DNA of 64,000 nt from Cohnella sp. WQ 127256 (GCF_024519285.1 NZ_JAMZCY010000001.1:992001-1056000), one strand, 5' to 3'; counted from the first letter of the stretch, positions 27,201 to 36,235 are shown. The notes: generated from the sequence alone by a model not told the origin. A program made the numbers and translations.

Positions 27201-29096
27201 ATGGATTGGGAAGTCCATATCGAACGGTGGAGCCGAACTGCCGTTAGATTGCTAGATATTCGACAGTATCGTGTGGAAAATGGAACTGTACCTGATCGCT
27301 ATGTGGCGCATACCGGCTTTTTCGTAGTTACTACCCATGGAGAGGCGAGAGTGAATCTATCGGGAACGGTCTACCGGACCCGTGCACTTCACATTCTGCA
27401 CGGAGGAAAGGGATCGGAGCTAGGCTTTATGCCGCTGGGAAACGACTTTGCCTGCTATTTGATTCTATATAATGCCGACTGCGCCTCGCCGGAGGACCGG
27501 GAGAGCTTCCATATGTCGTATGCATTCACTCCTTATACGTTGCTGCCTCTGCAGGAAAAGTGTCAAGCGATGGATCGCCTGTGGCAGCAATCCACCCCAA
27601 TGGACAAGCTGCAGGCGCAGTCTGCCTTTCTACCGTTTGTGTATGAGGTCATGCGACAAATCCGCACGTCAGCAACGGAAAGCAGCAAACTGAATTTGGT
27701 AACCGAAGCGATTCACTATATTCATGAGCATTACAAGAAGTCGATTACAGCCGAGGAATTGGCCGGGATTTATAGTTGCAGCGCGAGCTCCTTGTCTCGC
27801 TTGTTCAAAAGCCAAATAGGAGTAGGTCCGATTGAATACCTGATTCATGTACGTATTCATAAATCGAAGCAGTTCCTGCTGAGATCGGAGGCTCGTGTCC
27901 AGGAAATAGCGAGCAACGTTGGCTATGCGGATGTCTATTATTTCAGTCGCTTGTTCAAGAAGCATACCGGTTGCTCTCCGCTTCAGTTTCGGGAGGACAA
28001 TCGGCAGACTGTTCAGTATAATCCATTACATCTGTTAAAATCGTCTATTGTATCGCAAAAGACTGTTCCCCATAATGAGAATGAGAATTATTATCATTAC
28101 ATTAGAGAAGGGGACACATCCATGTTCAGATTTTCAAGACCAGCGTTCGGAGCCATGATGCTATTATGCACATCCTTGATTCTGAGTGCATGTCAGGCAG
28201 GGAACAATACAGGGACGCCGACCTCCTTGCCTGCTTCAACAGATACCGCTACGGATAGCACAGCTGTGGAAACGCGTATTTACGAGCATTTGAAAGGTCA
28301 AACAGAAATTCCTGTGAAGCCTCAGCGTGTGGTCAGCCTCTTCCACCTGGGCGAACTGATGGCGCTTGGGGTGAAGCCGGTAGGCTCAACTACCTTCATT
28401 CTGAAGAATCCGCTCTTAAGCGATACTTCCGATATTGCAGATGTTGGAGTCCCACCTAATGCGGAGAAGATTCTGACGCTGGAGCCTGATCTGATTGTTA
28501 CTACGGCACCATTTGCGGAGGCGTTTGAGGGCGGATACGAAGCTCTGAGCAAAATCGCACCAACGATTGTTGTGGAGCAGTACAACGATCCAGTCAAGGA
28601 TGTCGAAATGTTTGGCGATATTCTTGGCAAGCAGGAGGAAGCGCAGCAATGGAATGAGACATTTGCGACAAAAATTGCCGAATACAGGGAGAAAATTAAC
28701 CCATTCATTGGGGCTGATGAAACCTTCTCGATTTTGAATGTGCGTTCCGGTGCGCTTTATATTTACGGTGATACCAATATGGGAGGCAACATTATCTACA
28801 AATATCTAGGCTTGAAGCCAACGGAAAAAGTAGAGACTGACGTCATCAAAGGAGAAACATGGGAAATATCTGCTGAGGTAATCCCCGATTTCATAGGCGA
28901 TCGGTTATTTCTGGCTGTGAATGAAGGGGCAGAGAAAGAAATGAAGGAAGTGGAGAAGCTTATTCAAAATTCTCCAGCAGGGAAAGCGGGATGGATCTAC
29001 AAAATCGATTTCGATAAATTTCTTCCCAGTGATCCGATTTCTGTAGAACAACAGTTGGATATCATCGTTAATTTGCTGGTTGAAAGCAACAAATAA
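27201..29096 (+). CDS. AraC-family regulator fused to a siderophore-binding domain (second locus)
   Basis: An open frame of 631 codons with the same plan as the fusion at 8502-10508: cupin-like sensor, AraC double helix-turn-helix (SASSLSRLFKSQIGVGPIEY; DVYYFSRLFKKHTG), then a binding protein with its own signal peptide from codon 308. The linker aligns with the first locus without gaps: both have 28 residues from SSIVS to the internal methionine. The ATG at 27201 follows AGAGGGGGAG; a GTG at 27183 is less likely. No clear Fur box lies upstream of the gene, but one lies inside it. No permease genes follow. Confidence 0.75.
   Translation: MDWEVHIERWSRTAVRLLDIRQYRVENGTVPDRYVAHTGFFVVTTHGEARVNLSGTVYRTRALHILHGGKGSELGFMPLGNDFACYLILYNADCASPEDRESFHMSYAFTPYTLLPLQEKCQAMDRLWQQSTPMDKLQAQSAFLPFVYEVMRQIRTSATESSKLNLVTEAIHYIHEHYKKSITAEELAGIYSCSASSLSRLFKSQIGVGPIEYLIHVRIHKSKQFLLRSEARVQEIASNVGYADVYYFSRLFKKHTGCSPLQFREDNRQTVQYNPLHLLKSSIVSQKTVPHNENENYYHYIREGDTSMFRFSRPAFGAMMLLCTSLILSACQAGNNTGTPTSLPASTDTATDSTAVETRIYEHLKGQTEIPVKPQRVVSLFHLGELMALGVKPVGSTTFILKNPLLSDTSDIADVGVPPNAEKILTLEPDLIVTTAPFAEAFEGGYEALSKIAPTIVVEQYNDPVKDVEMFGDILGKQEEAQQWNETFATKIAEYREKINPFIGADETFSILNVRSGALYIYGDTNMGGNIIYKYLGLKPTEKVETDVIKGETWEISAEVIPDFIGDRLFLAVNEGAEKEMKEVEKLIQNSPAGKAGWIYKIDFDKFLPSDPISVEQQLDIIVNLLVESNK
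28082..28113 (+). promoter_or_regulatory. Internal Fur box and ribosome binding site (second locus)
   Basis: TGAGAAT-T-ATTATCA (28082-28096) is a 7-1-7 Fur box with one mismatch, in the same place relative to the AraC domain as in the first locus. AGAAGGGG (28106-28113) lies 8 nt before the lipoprotein ATG at 28122. Confidence 0.75.
28122..29096 (+). CDS. Iron-siderophore substrate-binding lipoprotein (second locus)
   Basis: A lipid-anchored ferric-siderophore receptor of 324 residues. The signal peptide MFRFSRPAFGAMMLL leads to the lipobox LILSAC, followed by a Thr/Ser-rich linker and a class III binding fold (KPQRVVSLFHLGELMALGVK, LTLEPDLIVTTAP, FGDILGKQEEAQQW). It shares the internal-promoter arrangement of the first locus. 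Because no permease or ATPase gene is adjacent, it probably feeds the FecCD permeases at 13440-15532 or a transporter elsewhere. Its C-terminus is the closest relative in the window of the remnant at 8008-8397. Confidence 0.8.
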   Translation: MFRFSRPAFGAMMLLCTSLILSACQAGNNTGTPTSLPASTDTATDSTAVETRIYEHLKGQTEIPVKPQRVVSLFHLGELMALGVKPVGSTTFILKNPLLSDTSDIADVGVPPNAEKILTLEPDLIVTTAPFAEAFEGGYEALSKIAPTIVVEQYNDPVKDVEMFGDILGKQEEAQQWNETFATKIAEYREKINPFIGADETFSILNVRSGALYIYGDTNMGGNIIYKYLGLKPTEKVETDVIKGETWEISAEVIPDFIGDRLFLAVNEGAEKEMKEVEKLIQNSPAGKAGWIYKIDFDKFLPSDPISVEQQLDIIVNLLVESNK

Positions 29097-29146
29097 AAAA
29101 ATAAATGGCATCTCGCAATAGTGTATGGAGGCGAATTGTAGTTTTG

Positions 29147-29209
29147 GTAAGCTACGGTTCACCTCAACCATGAAAATTCACAACCAAATGAGGTTGTGGA
29201 TTTTCTCTA
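29147..29209. repeat. Att-like repeat copy 3 with terminator hairpin
   Basis: GGTTCACCTCAACCATG resembles the acceptor end of copies 1 and 2, though more weakly. It is followed by AAAATTCACAACC pairing with GGTTGTGGATTTT (29173-29204, one G-U pair). The hairpin can end both the second iron locus and the convergent histidine kinase gene. Confidence 0.5.
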
Positions 29210-29261
29210 TTAATAGCCTAAATTGAAAAGCTGAGGATTCAGCATTTCTCTTGTTGTTACT

Positions 29262-30581
29262 TCATTCGAGGGCAATCCAGCCAGTAAAAATCGCCCCACT
29301 TAACGGTGAACGATTATCGGCGGTGAGATCACCATTGTGAGCTCGAATGATTCGCCTTGCTATAGTAAGTCCCAGCCCTGTTCCTCCGCTTTCTGGGTTC
29401 CTGGAATCATCAGATCGGTAAAAAGCCTCGAAAATGTGAGGCAGAGCCTGCTCCGAGATGCCAAGACCGGTATCTTCGATGGAGAAGAACATTCTCGTCT
29501 TCTCTAGACGCCAATGTATTGAGATTTTACCTGATCGTGGGGTATGTCGAAGAGCATTGTCTATTAGATTACCTAATGCGCGCCTCAGTAAATGAGGATC
29601 TCCTAGGATTATAGAACTCTCTCTTGGACGATCAAATTCTAATTCTATCCCCTTTTCTTTACTAGTAGGACGGTAATCCTCAATGATTTCCGCGAGAAGA
29701 ACGTCGAACTCTACAATCTCAGAACGCATGGCTTGCTCTAATGATTCCAACTTAGCGTAAGCGAATAGGTCGGACACAAGTCGATCGATCTGTTCCGTCT
29801 TCTTACTACATATCGCAATATATCTTGAGGCTTTCTCCGGATTGCTTGTCATTCCCCGTTCCAGCCGCGACAAAAACCCCCTTAAAGTAAATAATGGCGT
29901 TCTAAAGTCATGAGCAATCGCACTAATAAAAAAACGTCGCGCCTCTTCTAGCTCGGATTGTCTGGTTATAGATTCACGTAGTCCGCTTCCCATGGCTTGG
30001 AAGGCGGATCGAACGTCCGCGACCTCCCGGACGGTAGTATCGGGCAGGTGAAAATCAAGTTCCCCACTGGCGATTCGTCTGGCTGCAGCGCTCATGGCTT
30101 CAAGAGGCTTAACCACAACGCGTCCAATCTGCCAACCGATAAAAAGAATAGCGCACGCCGTGGCGAATATGGCAAACAAATTCGCAAGCGTGCTGTTTGG
30201 TTTTGGGGCAAAGAAGAGGGCGCTGCCTTGTAATTGACCTTGCTCTATGAAGTCCATCTGTCGGAAGGCCATTTTCTCGGAGCCGGATGGAACGGAATGA
30301 AACACTTCTTGATTGGAAGCATCGAGCAAAATAATACCGACATGCGAGGATGAGGCAACTTTTCCGAGGGAGTTCTGCCAATTTGTCTCACGCCAATGAG
30401 ATACATCTACTTTGCTAACCTCTTTAATAGCCTCATTCAAGTCGGCTTGTTGCTGGGAATGGAGCGCCCGCTCGAATAGATAGTGATCGAGCAGACCCGG
30501 GATCTCATAGAACAATCTAGGGATGACGAGGACCATTAACATGCCGATAAACATCCATTGACGAATCCTTAATGATCTCAT
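29262..30581 (-). CDS. Sensor histidine kinase (HAMP, HisKA, HATPase_c)
   Basis: A membrane sensor kinase of 439 residues. An N-terminal helix and a second at about 135-155 flank an extracellular loop of about 110 residues; HAMP follows. The phosphorylated histidine lies in ISAIAHDFRTPL (about residue 224). The ATPase domain has NLIDNALRHTP, DTGLGIS and GTGLGLTIARRI. It overlaps its response regulator by 4 nt. A bidirectional hairpin (29173-29204) follows. The stimulus and targets are not evident. Confidence 0.9.
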   Translation of the reverse strand: MRSLRIRQWMFIGMLMVLVIPRLFYEIPGLLDHYLFERALHSQQQADLNEAIKEVSKVDVSHWRETNWQNSLGKVASSSHVGIILLDASNQEVFHSVPSGSEKMAFRQMDFIEQGQLQGSALFFAPKPNSTLANLFAIFATACAILFIGWQIGRVVVKPLEAMSAAARRIASGELDFHLPDTTVREVADVRSAFQAMGSGLRESITRQSELEEARRFFISAIAHDFRTPLFTLRGFLSRLERGMTSNPEKASRYIAICSKKTEQIDRLVSDLFAYAKLESLEQAMRSEIVEFDVLLAEIIEDYRPTSKEKGIELEFDRPRESSIILGDPHLLRRALGNLIDNALRHTPRSGKISIHWRLEKTRMFFSIEDTGLGISEQALPHIFEAFYRSDDSRNPESGGTGLGLTIARRIIRAHNGDLTADNRSPLSGAIFTGWIALE

Positions 30582-31270
30582 CTGCGGACTCCTTCAAATC
30601 GATAACCGACTCCCCATACATTGGTTATAAGTGTGGGTTTTCTATGATCTACCTCTATCTTCTCGCGGATCCTTCCAATCTGGACAGTGACGGAATGTTT
30701 GTCGCCGATCCCCTCCCAGAAACGCTGAAGGAGTTGATCATAAGTGAATACTTGACGTGGATATTCCGCGAACAAGCTAAGTAATTCGAATTCTTTAGGA
30801 GAAAAAGCGACCGGACTCCCATCGATTCTTGCTTCATGTGCCTTAACATCCAATACGAGCCTACCGAAATCTAACTCAAGCTTGAGTTCCGTATCGCTCT
30901 TTCCGTAACGACGGAGTACGGCTTTGATACGGGCAACAACTTCTTCGGGAGTCGCGGTTTTGACAATATAATCGTCGCCCCCTAGACTCAACCCTCTTAT
31001 TTTGTCCATATCCTCATCTCGTGCACTAAGGAACAGAATAGGCGTATCCTGCGTTCTTCGAATATGACGGCACAGTTCTAAACCGCTCTGTCCAGGCATC
31101 ATGACGTCTAGTAACATACAGTCGATTCTATTACGCTCCAACACCTCTAAAGCTTGAACGGCGTTATAGGCTTCCAACACTTCGAACTGCTCATCCTCCA
31201 GGTAATCCCTCATCAATTCCACGATTTCTTTATCATCATCCACGAGCAAAACCGTGCGATTATTATTCAT
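30578..31270 (-). CDS. OmpR-family response regulator
   Basis: A two-domain response regulator of about 230 residues. The receiver has the acidic pair in LLVDDDKE and the phosphorylated Asp55 in MLLDVMMPG. The C-terminal winged helix of OmpR/PhoB type carries FSPKEFELLSLFAEYPRQVF and VTVQIGRIREKIE, ending GVGYRFEG. I choose the ATG at 31270 because GGAGGAG lies just upstream; the ATG at 31291 precedes that site. It is the first gene of a two-gene operon with the kinase and is divergent from the DUF6220 gene. Confidence 0.9.
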   Translation of the reverse strand: MNNNRTVLLVDDDKEIVELMRDYLEDEQFEVLEAYNAVQALEVLERNRIDCMLLDVMMPGQSGLELCRHIRRTQDTPILFLSARDEDMDKIRGLSLGGDDYIVKTATPEEVVARIKAVLRRYGKSDTELKLELDFGRLVLDVKAHEARIDGSPVAFSPKEFELLSLFAEYPRQVFTYDQLLQRFWEGIGDKHSVTVQIGRIREKIEVDHRKPTLITNVWGVGYRFEGVRR

Positions 31271-31465
31271 GGAATTCTCCTCCAACAACATAGTGAAAGC
31301 GATTTTGAAAATATTGTAGCATACGAACTGGAGTATACGGTCGGAATGATCAAAATGAAACCTTTTGTTGATTGTTTTGTGACTTTTTAACGCAGTGCTT
31401 CGTGAGATTCAGGGGTTATTGTAAGAAAGGGGATGAACCTGAATTTCTAGGGAAGGAGATTAAAC

Positions 31466-31840
31466 ATGAGAGTTGCGAGGCGCATTTATACAATTATTGC
31501 GTGGGTGTTCTTGGTTTGTATTGTGATTCAAATCTTTATTGCGGGGTTGGCGACTTTCTCTGATTCAACGAATTGGGAGGCACATCGGACATTCGTGAAG
31601 TTTTTTGCCTTAACTCCTCTAATCATGTTCCTGCTTACCTTTGTCGGAGGGATCAAGGGACGGGGACGTTGGATTAGTCTTGGTTTATTCTTGTTAATTG
31701 TGCTGCAGTTTCAAACCGTTCAGCTATTCTCTTCGATAGGCGCGATCGCTGCGCTTCACCCGGTGATCGCCATGCTGCTGTTCTGGGGAGCGGTAACGAC
31801 TGTGAAAAAATCAAATAACGGGGGAACAACCAATGAATGA
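31466..31840 (+). CDS. DUF6220 small membrane protein
   Basis: A membrane protein of 124 residues with four predicted helices (IIAWVFLVCIVIQIFIAGLA, then FFALTPLIMFLLTFVGG and two more) and a short hydrophilic tail. The pattern fits the uncharacterised DUF6220 family. GAAGGAG precedes the ATG. It overlaps the following hydrolase gene by 8 nt and heads a run of four closely packed genes (31466-33965) next to the two-component system, which may control them. Confidence 0.7.
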   Translation: MRVARRIYTIIAWVFLVCIVIQIFIAGLATFSDSTNWEAHRTFVKFFALTPLIMFLLTFVGGIKGRGRWISLGLFLLIVLQFQTVQLFSSIGAIAALHPVIAMLLFWGAVTTVKKSNNGGTTNE

Positions 31841-32684
31841 ACAATTAGAACCAACTCAGAACCCGCACTTGGTGAAGCTTGTTCAGACGCAGCATCCCGA
31901 GAAGCTATTAAGCTTCGCTCGGAATCTCGATGACAATGCGATAGCGGCTATATATGGAATGGATTCGATTACGTATCGGGCCATCAAGGATCAATTCGTC
32001 TTGCTTGCGAGAGGTGCGGCAAAGCAATTACTAGAAGATCAGGCGTTCGCCGACAAGGTCGATCACTTGCCCTTCAAACCGAGGGAAACCGTAATCGGAG
32101 TCGGGGAAAGCACCACGGACGACCTTCTTTCCTGGTTCGAGATTTTACGTCAATTAATTGACATCCGGAGACCTCAGGACGGTATTCGTTTCATCAACGA
32201 AGGGATATCCGGTAACACATCCTCTCAAGTCCTCGGTCGCTTCAGCGGAATTATTGCCAAAGAGCCGGATTGGATTATGTGCATGCTAGGGGGCAACGAT
32301 GTATTACGCGTAGGGCCAGAACCGACGAAGACGTTAGTCACCGCGGATGAGACCGCTCAGAATTTGGCTGCCATCCGGCAGATTGCTGCAGCACGGTCCA
32401 AGGCAGAGTGGGTGTGGATAACACCGCCAACCTTCGTGGAAGAGCGAGTTGCCGCTTTCTCCTATTTTCAGCAAGCCTATTTAAGTTGGAGAAATTCTGA
32501 CATCCTCTTGATCGGTGACATCATCCGCAGCTTGCCTGATCGGGTTGTTGATACACAAGAGAGGTTTGGAGCACCCGCGTCATCCTTATGGGTAGGTCCG
32601 GACGGACTTCATCCTATCCTTGCCGGACATCAAGCGATCGTAACATGGCTTGTTGAAGAACTAGCGAAAGATAAAAAGTTATGA
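31833..32684 (+). CDS. SGNH/GDSL-family hydrolase
   Basis: An SGNH-fold esterase-like protein of 283 residues. Block I reads VGESTTDD, so the usual Gly-Asp-Ser is Gly-Glu-Ser, with the nucleophile Ser kept. Block III GGNDV and block V DGLHP supply the oxyanion Asn and the Asp/His pair. An N-terminal helical region of about 85 residues precedes the fold, and there is no signal peptide. It overlaps both its upstream (8 nt) and downstream (4 nt) neighbours, so the genes are cotranslated. Substrate unknown. Confidence 0.8.
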   Translation: MNEQLEPTQNPHLVKLVQTQHPEKLLSFARNLDDNAIAAIYGMDSITYRAIKDQFVLLARGAAKQLLEDQAFADKVDHLPFKPRETVIGVGESTTDDLLSWFEILRQLIDIRRPQDGIRFINEGISGNTSSQVLGRFSGIIAKEPDWIMCMLGGNDVLRVGPEPTKTLVTADETAQNLAAIRQIAAARSKAEWVWITPPTFVEERVAAFSYFQQAYLSWRNSDILLIGDIIRSLPDRVVDTQERFGAPASSLWVGPDGLHPILAGHQAIVTWLVEELAKDKKL

Positions 32685-33313
32685 AGATCGTCGTCATTGG
32701 AGCTACGGGCGGTACAGGTCGTCAAGTCGTTATGCAGGCACTTGAGATTGGACATGAGGTTACAGCCATCGTAAGAAGCCCGGAAAAGGTAGATATTCGA
32801 CATAAACGCCTCGAAGTGATCAAAGGGGATGTCTTGGAACCTTCCTCGATCGCTCAAACGATCGTCGGCAAAGATGCGATCATTTCCGCACTTGGCGTAT
32901 CGCACCGCAAGCCGACGTCGGTTTACTCGGACGGAACGAATTATGTAATGAAAGCCATGCATGCAACGGGGGTGCGGCGCTTGATTTGTTTATCTTCGGC
33001 AGGTTTGGAAATACCGACAGATACCCCCATGCTTCAGCGTCTCGTAATAAAGCATATCATTCAGAAGATGTATAAAAACGCCTACGAAGATATGGAGCGT
33101 ATGGAGGCTAAAGTACAGATTTCCAAGTTTGATTGGACGATTATTCGTCCTCCGCGCCTGACGAACGGTGCGAAAACGGGAACATACCGAACAGCAATCA
33201 ACGAGTCTTTACCGCATGCGCAAGGAATATCACGTGCCGACCTGGCTGACTATATGGTTAGATCTCTTACGGATCAATCCTCCTATCATGCCGTTGTCGA
33301 AATTTCTAATTAA
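32681..33313 (+). CDS. NAD(P)H-binding SDR-like oxidoreductase
   Basis: An atypical short-chain dehydrogenase of 210 residues. The dinucleotide loop GATGGTGRQVV opens the protein, followed by the NADP-type arginine in AIVRSPEKV and the acidic strand EVIKGDVLEP. The family includes flavin-reductase-like proteins and NmrA-type redox sensors. It lacks a full catalytic Tyr-x3-Lys that I can identify. It overlaps the hydrolase gene by 4 nt and is followed immediately by the DUF2306 gene. Confidence 0.8.
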   Translation: MKIVVIGATGGTGRQVVMQALEIGHEVTAIVRSPEKVDIRHKRLEVIKGDVLEPSSIAQTIVGKDAIISALGVSHRKPTSVYSDGTNYVMKAMHATGVRRLICLSSAGLEIPTDTPMLQRLVIKHIIQKMYKNAYEDMERMEAKVQISKFDWTIIRPPRLTNGAKTGTYRTAINESLPHAQGISRADLADYMVRSLTDQSSYHAVVEISN

Positions 33314-33314
33314 T

Positions 33315-33965
33315 ATGGGAACGCGAAGAAATCGTATCGGATGGCGTTTCATTGTTGTGCTTACCCTAGGTGCTGCCGGGTTTGCCGTGGCTCCTTATGT
33401 TTTAATCGATCCGGCGTACAGCCGGGTGCAGCTCGACTCTTCGTTTAAACTACATTTTCCATTACTTCTAGTTCATATTTTCTCGTCATTCCTTGCTCTC
33501 CTCGTGGGTTGGTTGCAATTTCTACCTGGATTAAGGAGCACACATTCGCACATTCATCGTTTAGTTGGAAGGATATATTTGAGTTGTGTCGCTATAGGCG
33601 GAGTAACGGGACTAATCGTAGGTGGGTATACGGAAAGCTATATTCGACAAGTGGCGTTCCTGACATTGGCTATCTTGTGGTTGTATACGGGGTGGAAGGG
33701 ATACAAGTCGGCAAGGGAAAAACAGTTTGAGGCACATAGGCTATGGATGATTCGCAATTATGCATTCACGTTAGTTGCGGCATCTGCGCGTATTGTCACT
33801 CCCATTTGTATATTGATTTACTTAGCGGGGCACAGAGGACAGATGGATGGGAGCGTTGAAGCAGTATTGAGGCAGGTGCTTGAGGTCAACATTTGGTTGG
33901 GTACTGTGTTGAATGTGGTGATTTCGGAATGGATCATCGTGAAACGGTTCAAAAAAGGTACTTAA
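33315..33965 (+). CDS. DUF2306 membrane protein
   Basis: A membrane protein of about 216 residues with six or seven helices. HSHIHRLVGRIYL and EAHRLWMIRNYAFTL are the conserved His/Arg motifs of DUF2306, a predicted heme- or quinone-associated membrane family. I choose the ATG at 33315, 2 nt after the SDR stop, because the family begins near RRNRIGWRF; translation is probably coupled since no strong ribosome binding site is seen. It ends the four-gene run. Confidence 0.7.
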   Translation: MGTRRNRIGWRFIVVLTLGAAGFAVAPYVLIDPAYSRVQLDSSFKLHFPLLLVHIFSSFLALLVGWLQFLPGLRSTHSHIHRLVGRIYLSCVAIGGVTGLIVGGYTESYIRQVAFLTLAILWLYTGWKGYKSAREKQFEAHRLWMIRNYAFTLVAASARIVTPICILIYLAGHRGQMDGSVEAVLRQVLEVNIWLGTVLNVVISEWIIVKRFKKGT

Positions 33966-34005
33966 CAATTGGATACTGCCCTCACCCCAACCTATACCAA
34001 GAGAT

Positions 34006-34031
34006 AGAGCGCCTTATCGGGTGCTCTTTTT
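34006..34031 (+). terminator. Terminator after the DUF2306 gene
   Basis: AGAGC-GCC pairs with GG-GCTCT around TTATC with one mismatch, followed by a T-tract. Confidence 0.75.
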
Positions 34032-34158
34032 GCTTTAATGATCTTGTATTCCTACACATATTCACAACATTCATCAAGGCTGGTAAAATGAAATGCTTGA
34101 TAGAGAAGTTATAATTGAAGTTTCGATTACCTAGTTAACGTATTGAGGAGAATCCACG

Positions 34159-34977
34159 ATGAACAGCATTGAATCTATAGAAACTGTGGTTGCAATGATT
34201 CCAATCTTAAAGACGGCAGTTCCTGCTGAATTATCGATTGCTATTTGTGATACTGAGAAATTTATTGCATATTGGCCTGGAGAAAATATTGATTTACAAA
34301 TACGAGTCGGTCAACTCTTGCATCACGAGGAACCGTTAACGCAGGCGATTCGGAACAATGTAGCGCTAAAGTCAGAGGTGCCAGCCACATTTTATGGTTT
34401 TGAATTTACAGGAACGGCTACACCGCTCCACGACTCCAAAGGAAATGTAATCGGTGGCATAGCCATTCAGCTTCGTAAACAAAGTGAATTAATAGCTATT
34501 GCCGATCAAATTTCGCTTTCACTAACCCAAGCCAACAATCAGCTCTCGCAAGTCGCGGAGGGTTCGGATGTACTGGCGGATTCTGCCCAGCAGCTTCTTG
34601 CACTGGCCCAACAGACGGTAGAACAGGTAAATGAAACGGATAAAGTTGTATCGATGGTTAGAAGAGTAGCGGACCAAACGAATTTATTAGGTATTAATGC
34701 GGCAATTGAAGCGGCTCATGCAGGGGATCGAGGAAGAGGATTCGGTATTGTAGCCAACGAGATACGGAAACTATCCAATGAAACGGTTACTTCAACGAAC
34801 GCGATTCAGCATACATTGAAAACATTCGAAAAGGACATAGGAGAAATGCGTGTATCCATTGAACGTATGACGGCAATCGTTGAACAGCAGGCGACGTCGT
34901 CTCGGCAGGTTTCGGACTTTATTGAAGAGGTTCATCGGATGTCGGAGCAGTTGAATACATTCGCAAAGAGATTATAA
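34159..34977 (+). CDS. Soluble mini chemoreceptor (YfmS-like)
   Basis: A cytoplasmic methyl-accepting protein of 272 residues without membrane helices. The first 110 residues form a small sensor domain ([20 protein letters not shown]). A short coiled coil follows, with the CheA/CheW tip [20 protein letters not shown] and [15 protein letters not shown]. This architecture matches B. subtilis YfmS. The signalling helices are shorter than in membrane receptors. GAGGAG precedes the ATG. The signal is unknown. Confidence 0.85.
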   Translation: MNSIESIETVVAMIPILKTAVPAELSIAICDTEKFIAYWPGENIDLQIRVGQLLHHEEPLTQAIRNNVALKSEVPATFYGFEFTGTATPLHDSKGNVIGGIAIQLRKQSELIAIADQISLSLTQANNQLSQVAEGSDVLADSAQQLLALAQQTVEQVNETDKVVSMVRRVADQTNLLGINAAIEAAHAGDRGRGFGIVANEIRKLSNETVTSTNAIQHTLKTFEKDIGEMRVSIERMTAIVEQQATSSRQVSDFIEEVHRMSEQLNTFAKRL

Positions 34978-34988
34978 CTCAACTCTAC

Positions 34989-35085
34989 GGGGGCGATCCT
35001 CGGATGACATCAAAACTGTGCCTACACCGGTAGAAGCACATGCGGTGTGATCTTCGGACAGGGGGCCAAATCCCCTCGGTCCACC
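34989..35085 (+). repeat. tmRNA-like fragment, att-like repeat copy 2 (internally deleted)
   Basis: The 3' end CTTCGGACAGGGGGCCAAAT then CCCCTCGGTCCACCA matches copy 1 and the tmRNA T arm and acceptor, with a damaged T loop. At the left, GGGGGCG (34989-34995) and CGGATGACA resemble the tmRNA 5' end. So this 97-nt stretch may be a tmRNA gene that lost its middle. Its acceptor strands pair poorly, so function is unlikely. Confidence 0.45.
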
Positions 35086-35088
35086 ATG

Positions 35089-35120
35089 CAAATCCACAAC
35101 TGCACGAGGTTGTGGATTTG
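35089..35120 (+). terminator. Terminator hairpin after repeat copy 2
   Basis: CAAATCCACAAC pairs perfectly with GTTGTGGATTTG around an 8-nt loop. The same hairpin type follows copy 3 (29173-29204). Confidence 0.7.
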
Positions 35121-35229
35121 CGCTATTTCCTCGACTCTTTAGTGTGTGTTTTTCGATGCACGGAGTAGTTACATGAACAGCATTATCCAATATAATTACT
35201 GTGAATAACATTGGGAAGGGGGATTATAG

Positions 35230-36120
35230 TTGGATTACTTTCAACGGACTCAGAGATTTATTGATTATATTGAAGATCATCTTGATGAGGAAATCGATAT
35301 TGATGAAGCTGTGAGTAAATCCTATATTTCCAAGTTTCACTTTTACCGATTATTTAAAGCTATTGTTGGTATAAGCGTTCACGAATATATAAAAAGAAGA
35401 AAACTTAGTAAGGCAGCGGAGCATCTTCGCAACACAAATGATGACATCTTAATGACGGCTGTAAAGTATGGTTTTAATTCACAAGAAGTATTTACACGTA
35501 ATTTCAAGAAGCTATTTCACTATCCCCCTGCTAAGTTCCGAAGCATGAATGAGTATAACTGGCGTTCACGCAGGACAAATAAAATTAATGTAGATGCTCT
35601 TAAGCTGAAAATAAAAAACTTTAGCGGAAAAATTATAGTTCATGAGAAGGTTGAGATCATAAAAGATTTACGGCTGGTGGGCATTGAAAGAGTAACCAAC
35701 GATAATAACAGCTTCACAGTGATTGAAGCCATGGAGCATTTTATACAAGAGGCTGAGCGAATACCAAATATCGTGAATGAAACCATTTATCGTGTTTGTT
35801 ATGATATTGATCAGTCAGAAGAGATTGCTCAATATAAAGAGTTAATTGCTGTGGAGGTTACGGATCACTCTGACTTGCCGTTAGGAATGACAGCGAAGCG
35901 TATAGAATACGCGAAAGTGGTTACCTATACCCATGAAGGTAGGCTATTTGCAGGTGAAGAAGAGAAAATTATTAATACCTATCAGTTCCTATATAGTTAT
36001 CGTATCCCTTATTTAGCGTACGAACTAACCAATGAGTTGTTGCTTGAAAAGTATGGCGCGGATTTTAAGGGGCCGTATCAAGAAGACTCAAAAATGGAGA
36101 TCTCATTTTCAATTCGATAA
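35230..36120 (+). CDS. AraC-family regulator with GyrI-like effector domain
   Basis: A 296-residue regulator. Residues about 8-105 form the AraC double helix-turn-helix (KFHFYRLFKAIVGISVHEYI; NSQEVFTRNFKKLFHYPP). Residues about 140-296 form a GyrI/SOUL-like beta-barrel of the kind that binds hydrophobic or cationic drugs (LVGIERVTND; YKELIAVEV). The start is TTG behind GGGAAGGGGG. It stands just after the tmRNA-like repeat and before an Ntn hydrolase. It may sense a small lipophilic compound. Confidence 0.85.
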   Translation: MDYFQRTQRFIDYIEDHLDEEIDIDEAVSKSYISKFHFYRLFKAIVGISVHEYIKRRKLSKAAEHLRNTNDDILMTAVKYGFNSQEVFTRNFKKLFHYPPAKFRSMNEYNWRSRRTNKINVDALKLKIKNFSGKIIVHEKVEIIKDLRLVGIERVTNDNNSFTVIEAMEHFIQEAERIPNIVNETIYRVCYDIDQSEEIAQYKELIAVEVTDHSDLPLGMTAKRIEYAKVVTYTHEGRLFAGEEEKIINTYQFLYSYRIPYLAYELTNELLLEKYGADFKGPYQEDSKMEISFSIR

Positions 36121-36235
36121 TAACAATAAAAGTAGCAATAAGAATCAAAAAATAAGATGAGCGTTCTGGTATTTTTAAGTTAACGAGAAGTTGGCTTGGA
36201 AATCTAGAGAGCTTATTTTATTGGAGGGATTTCTT

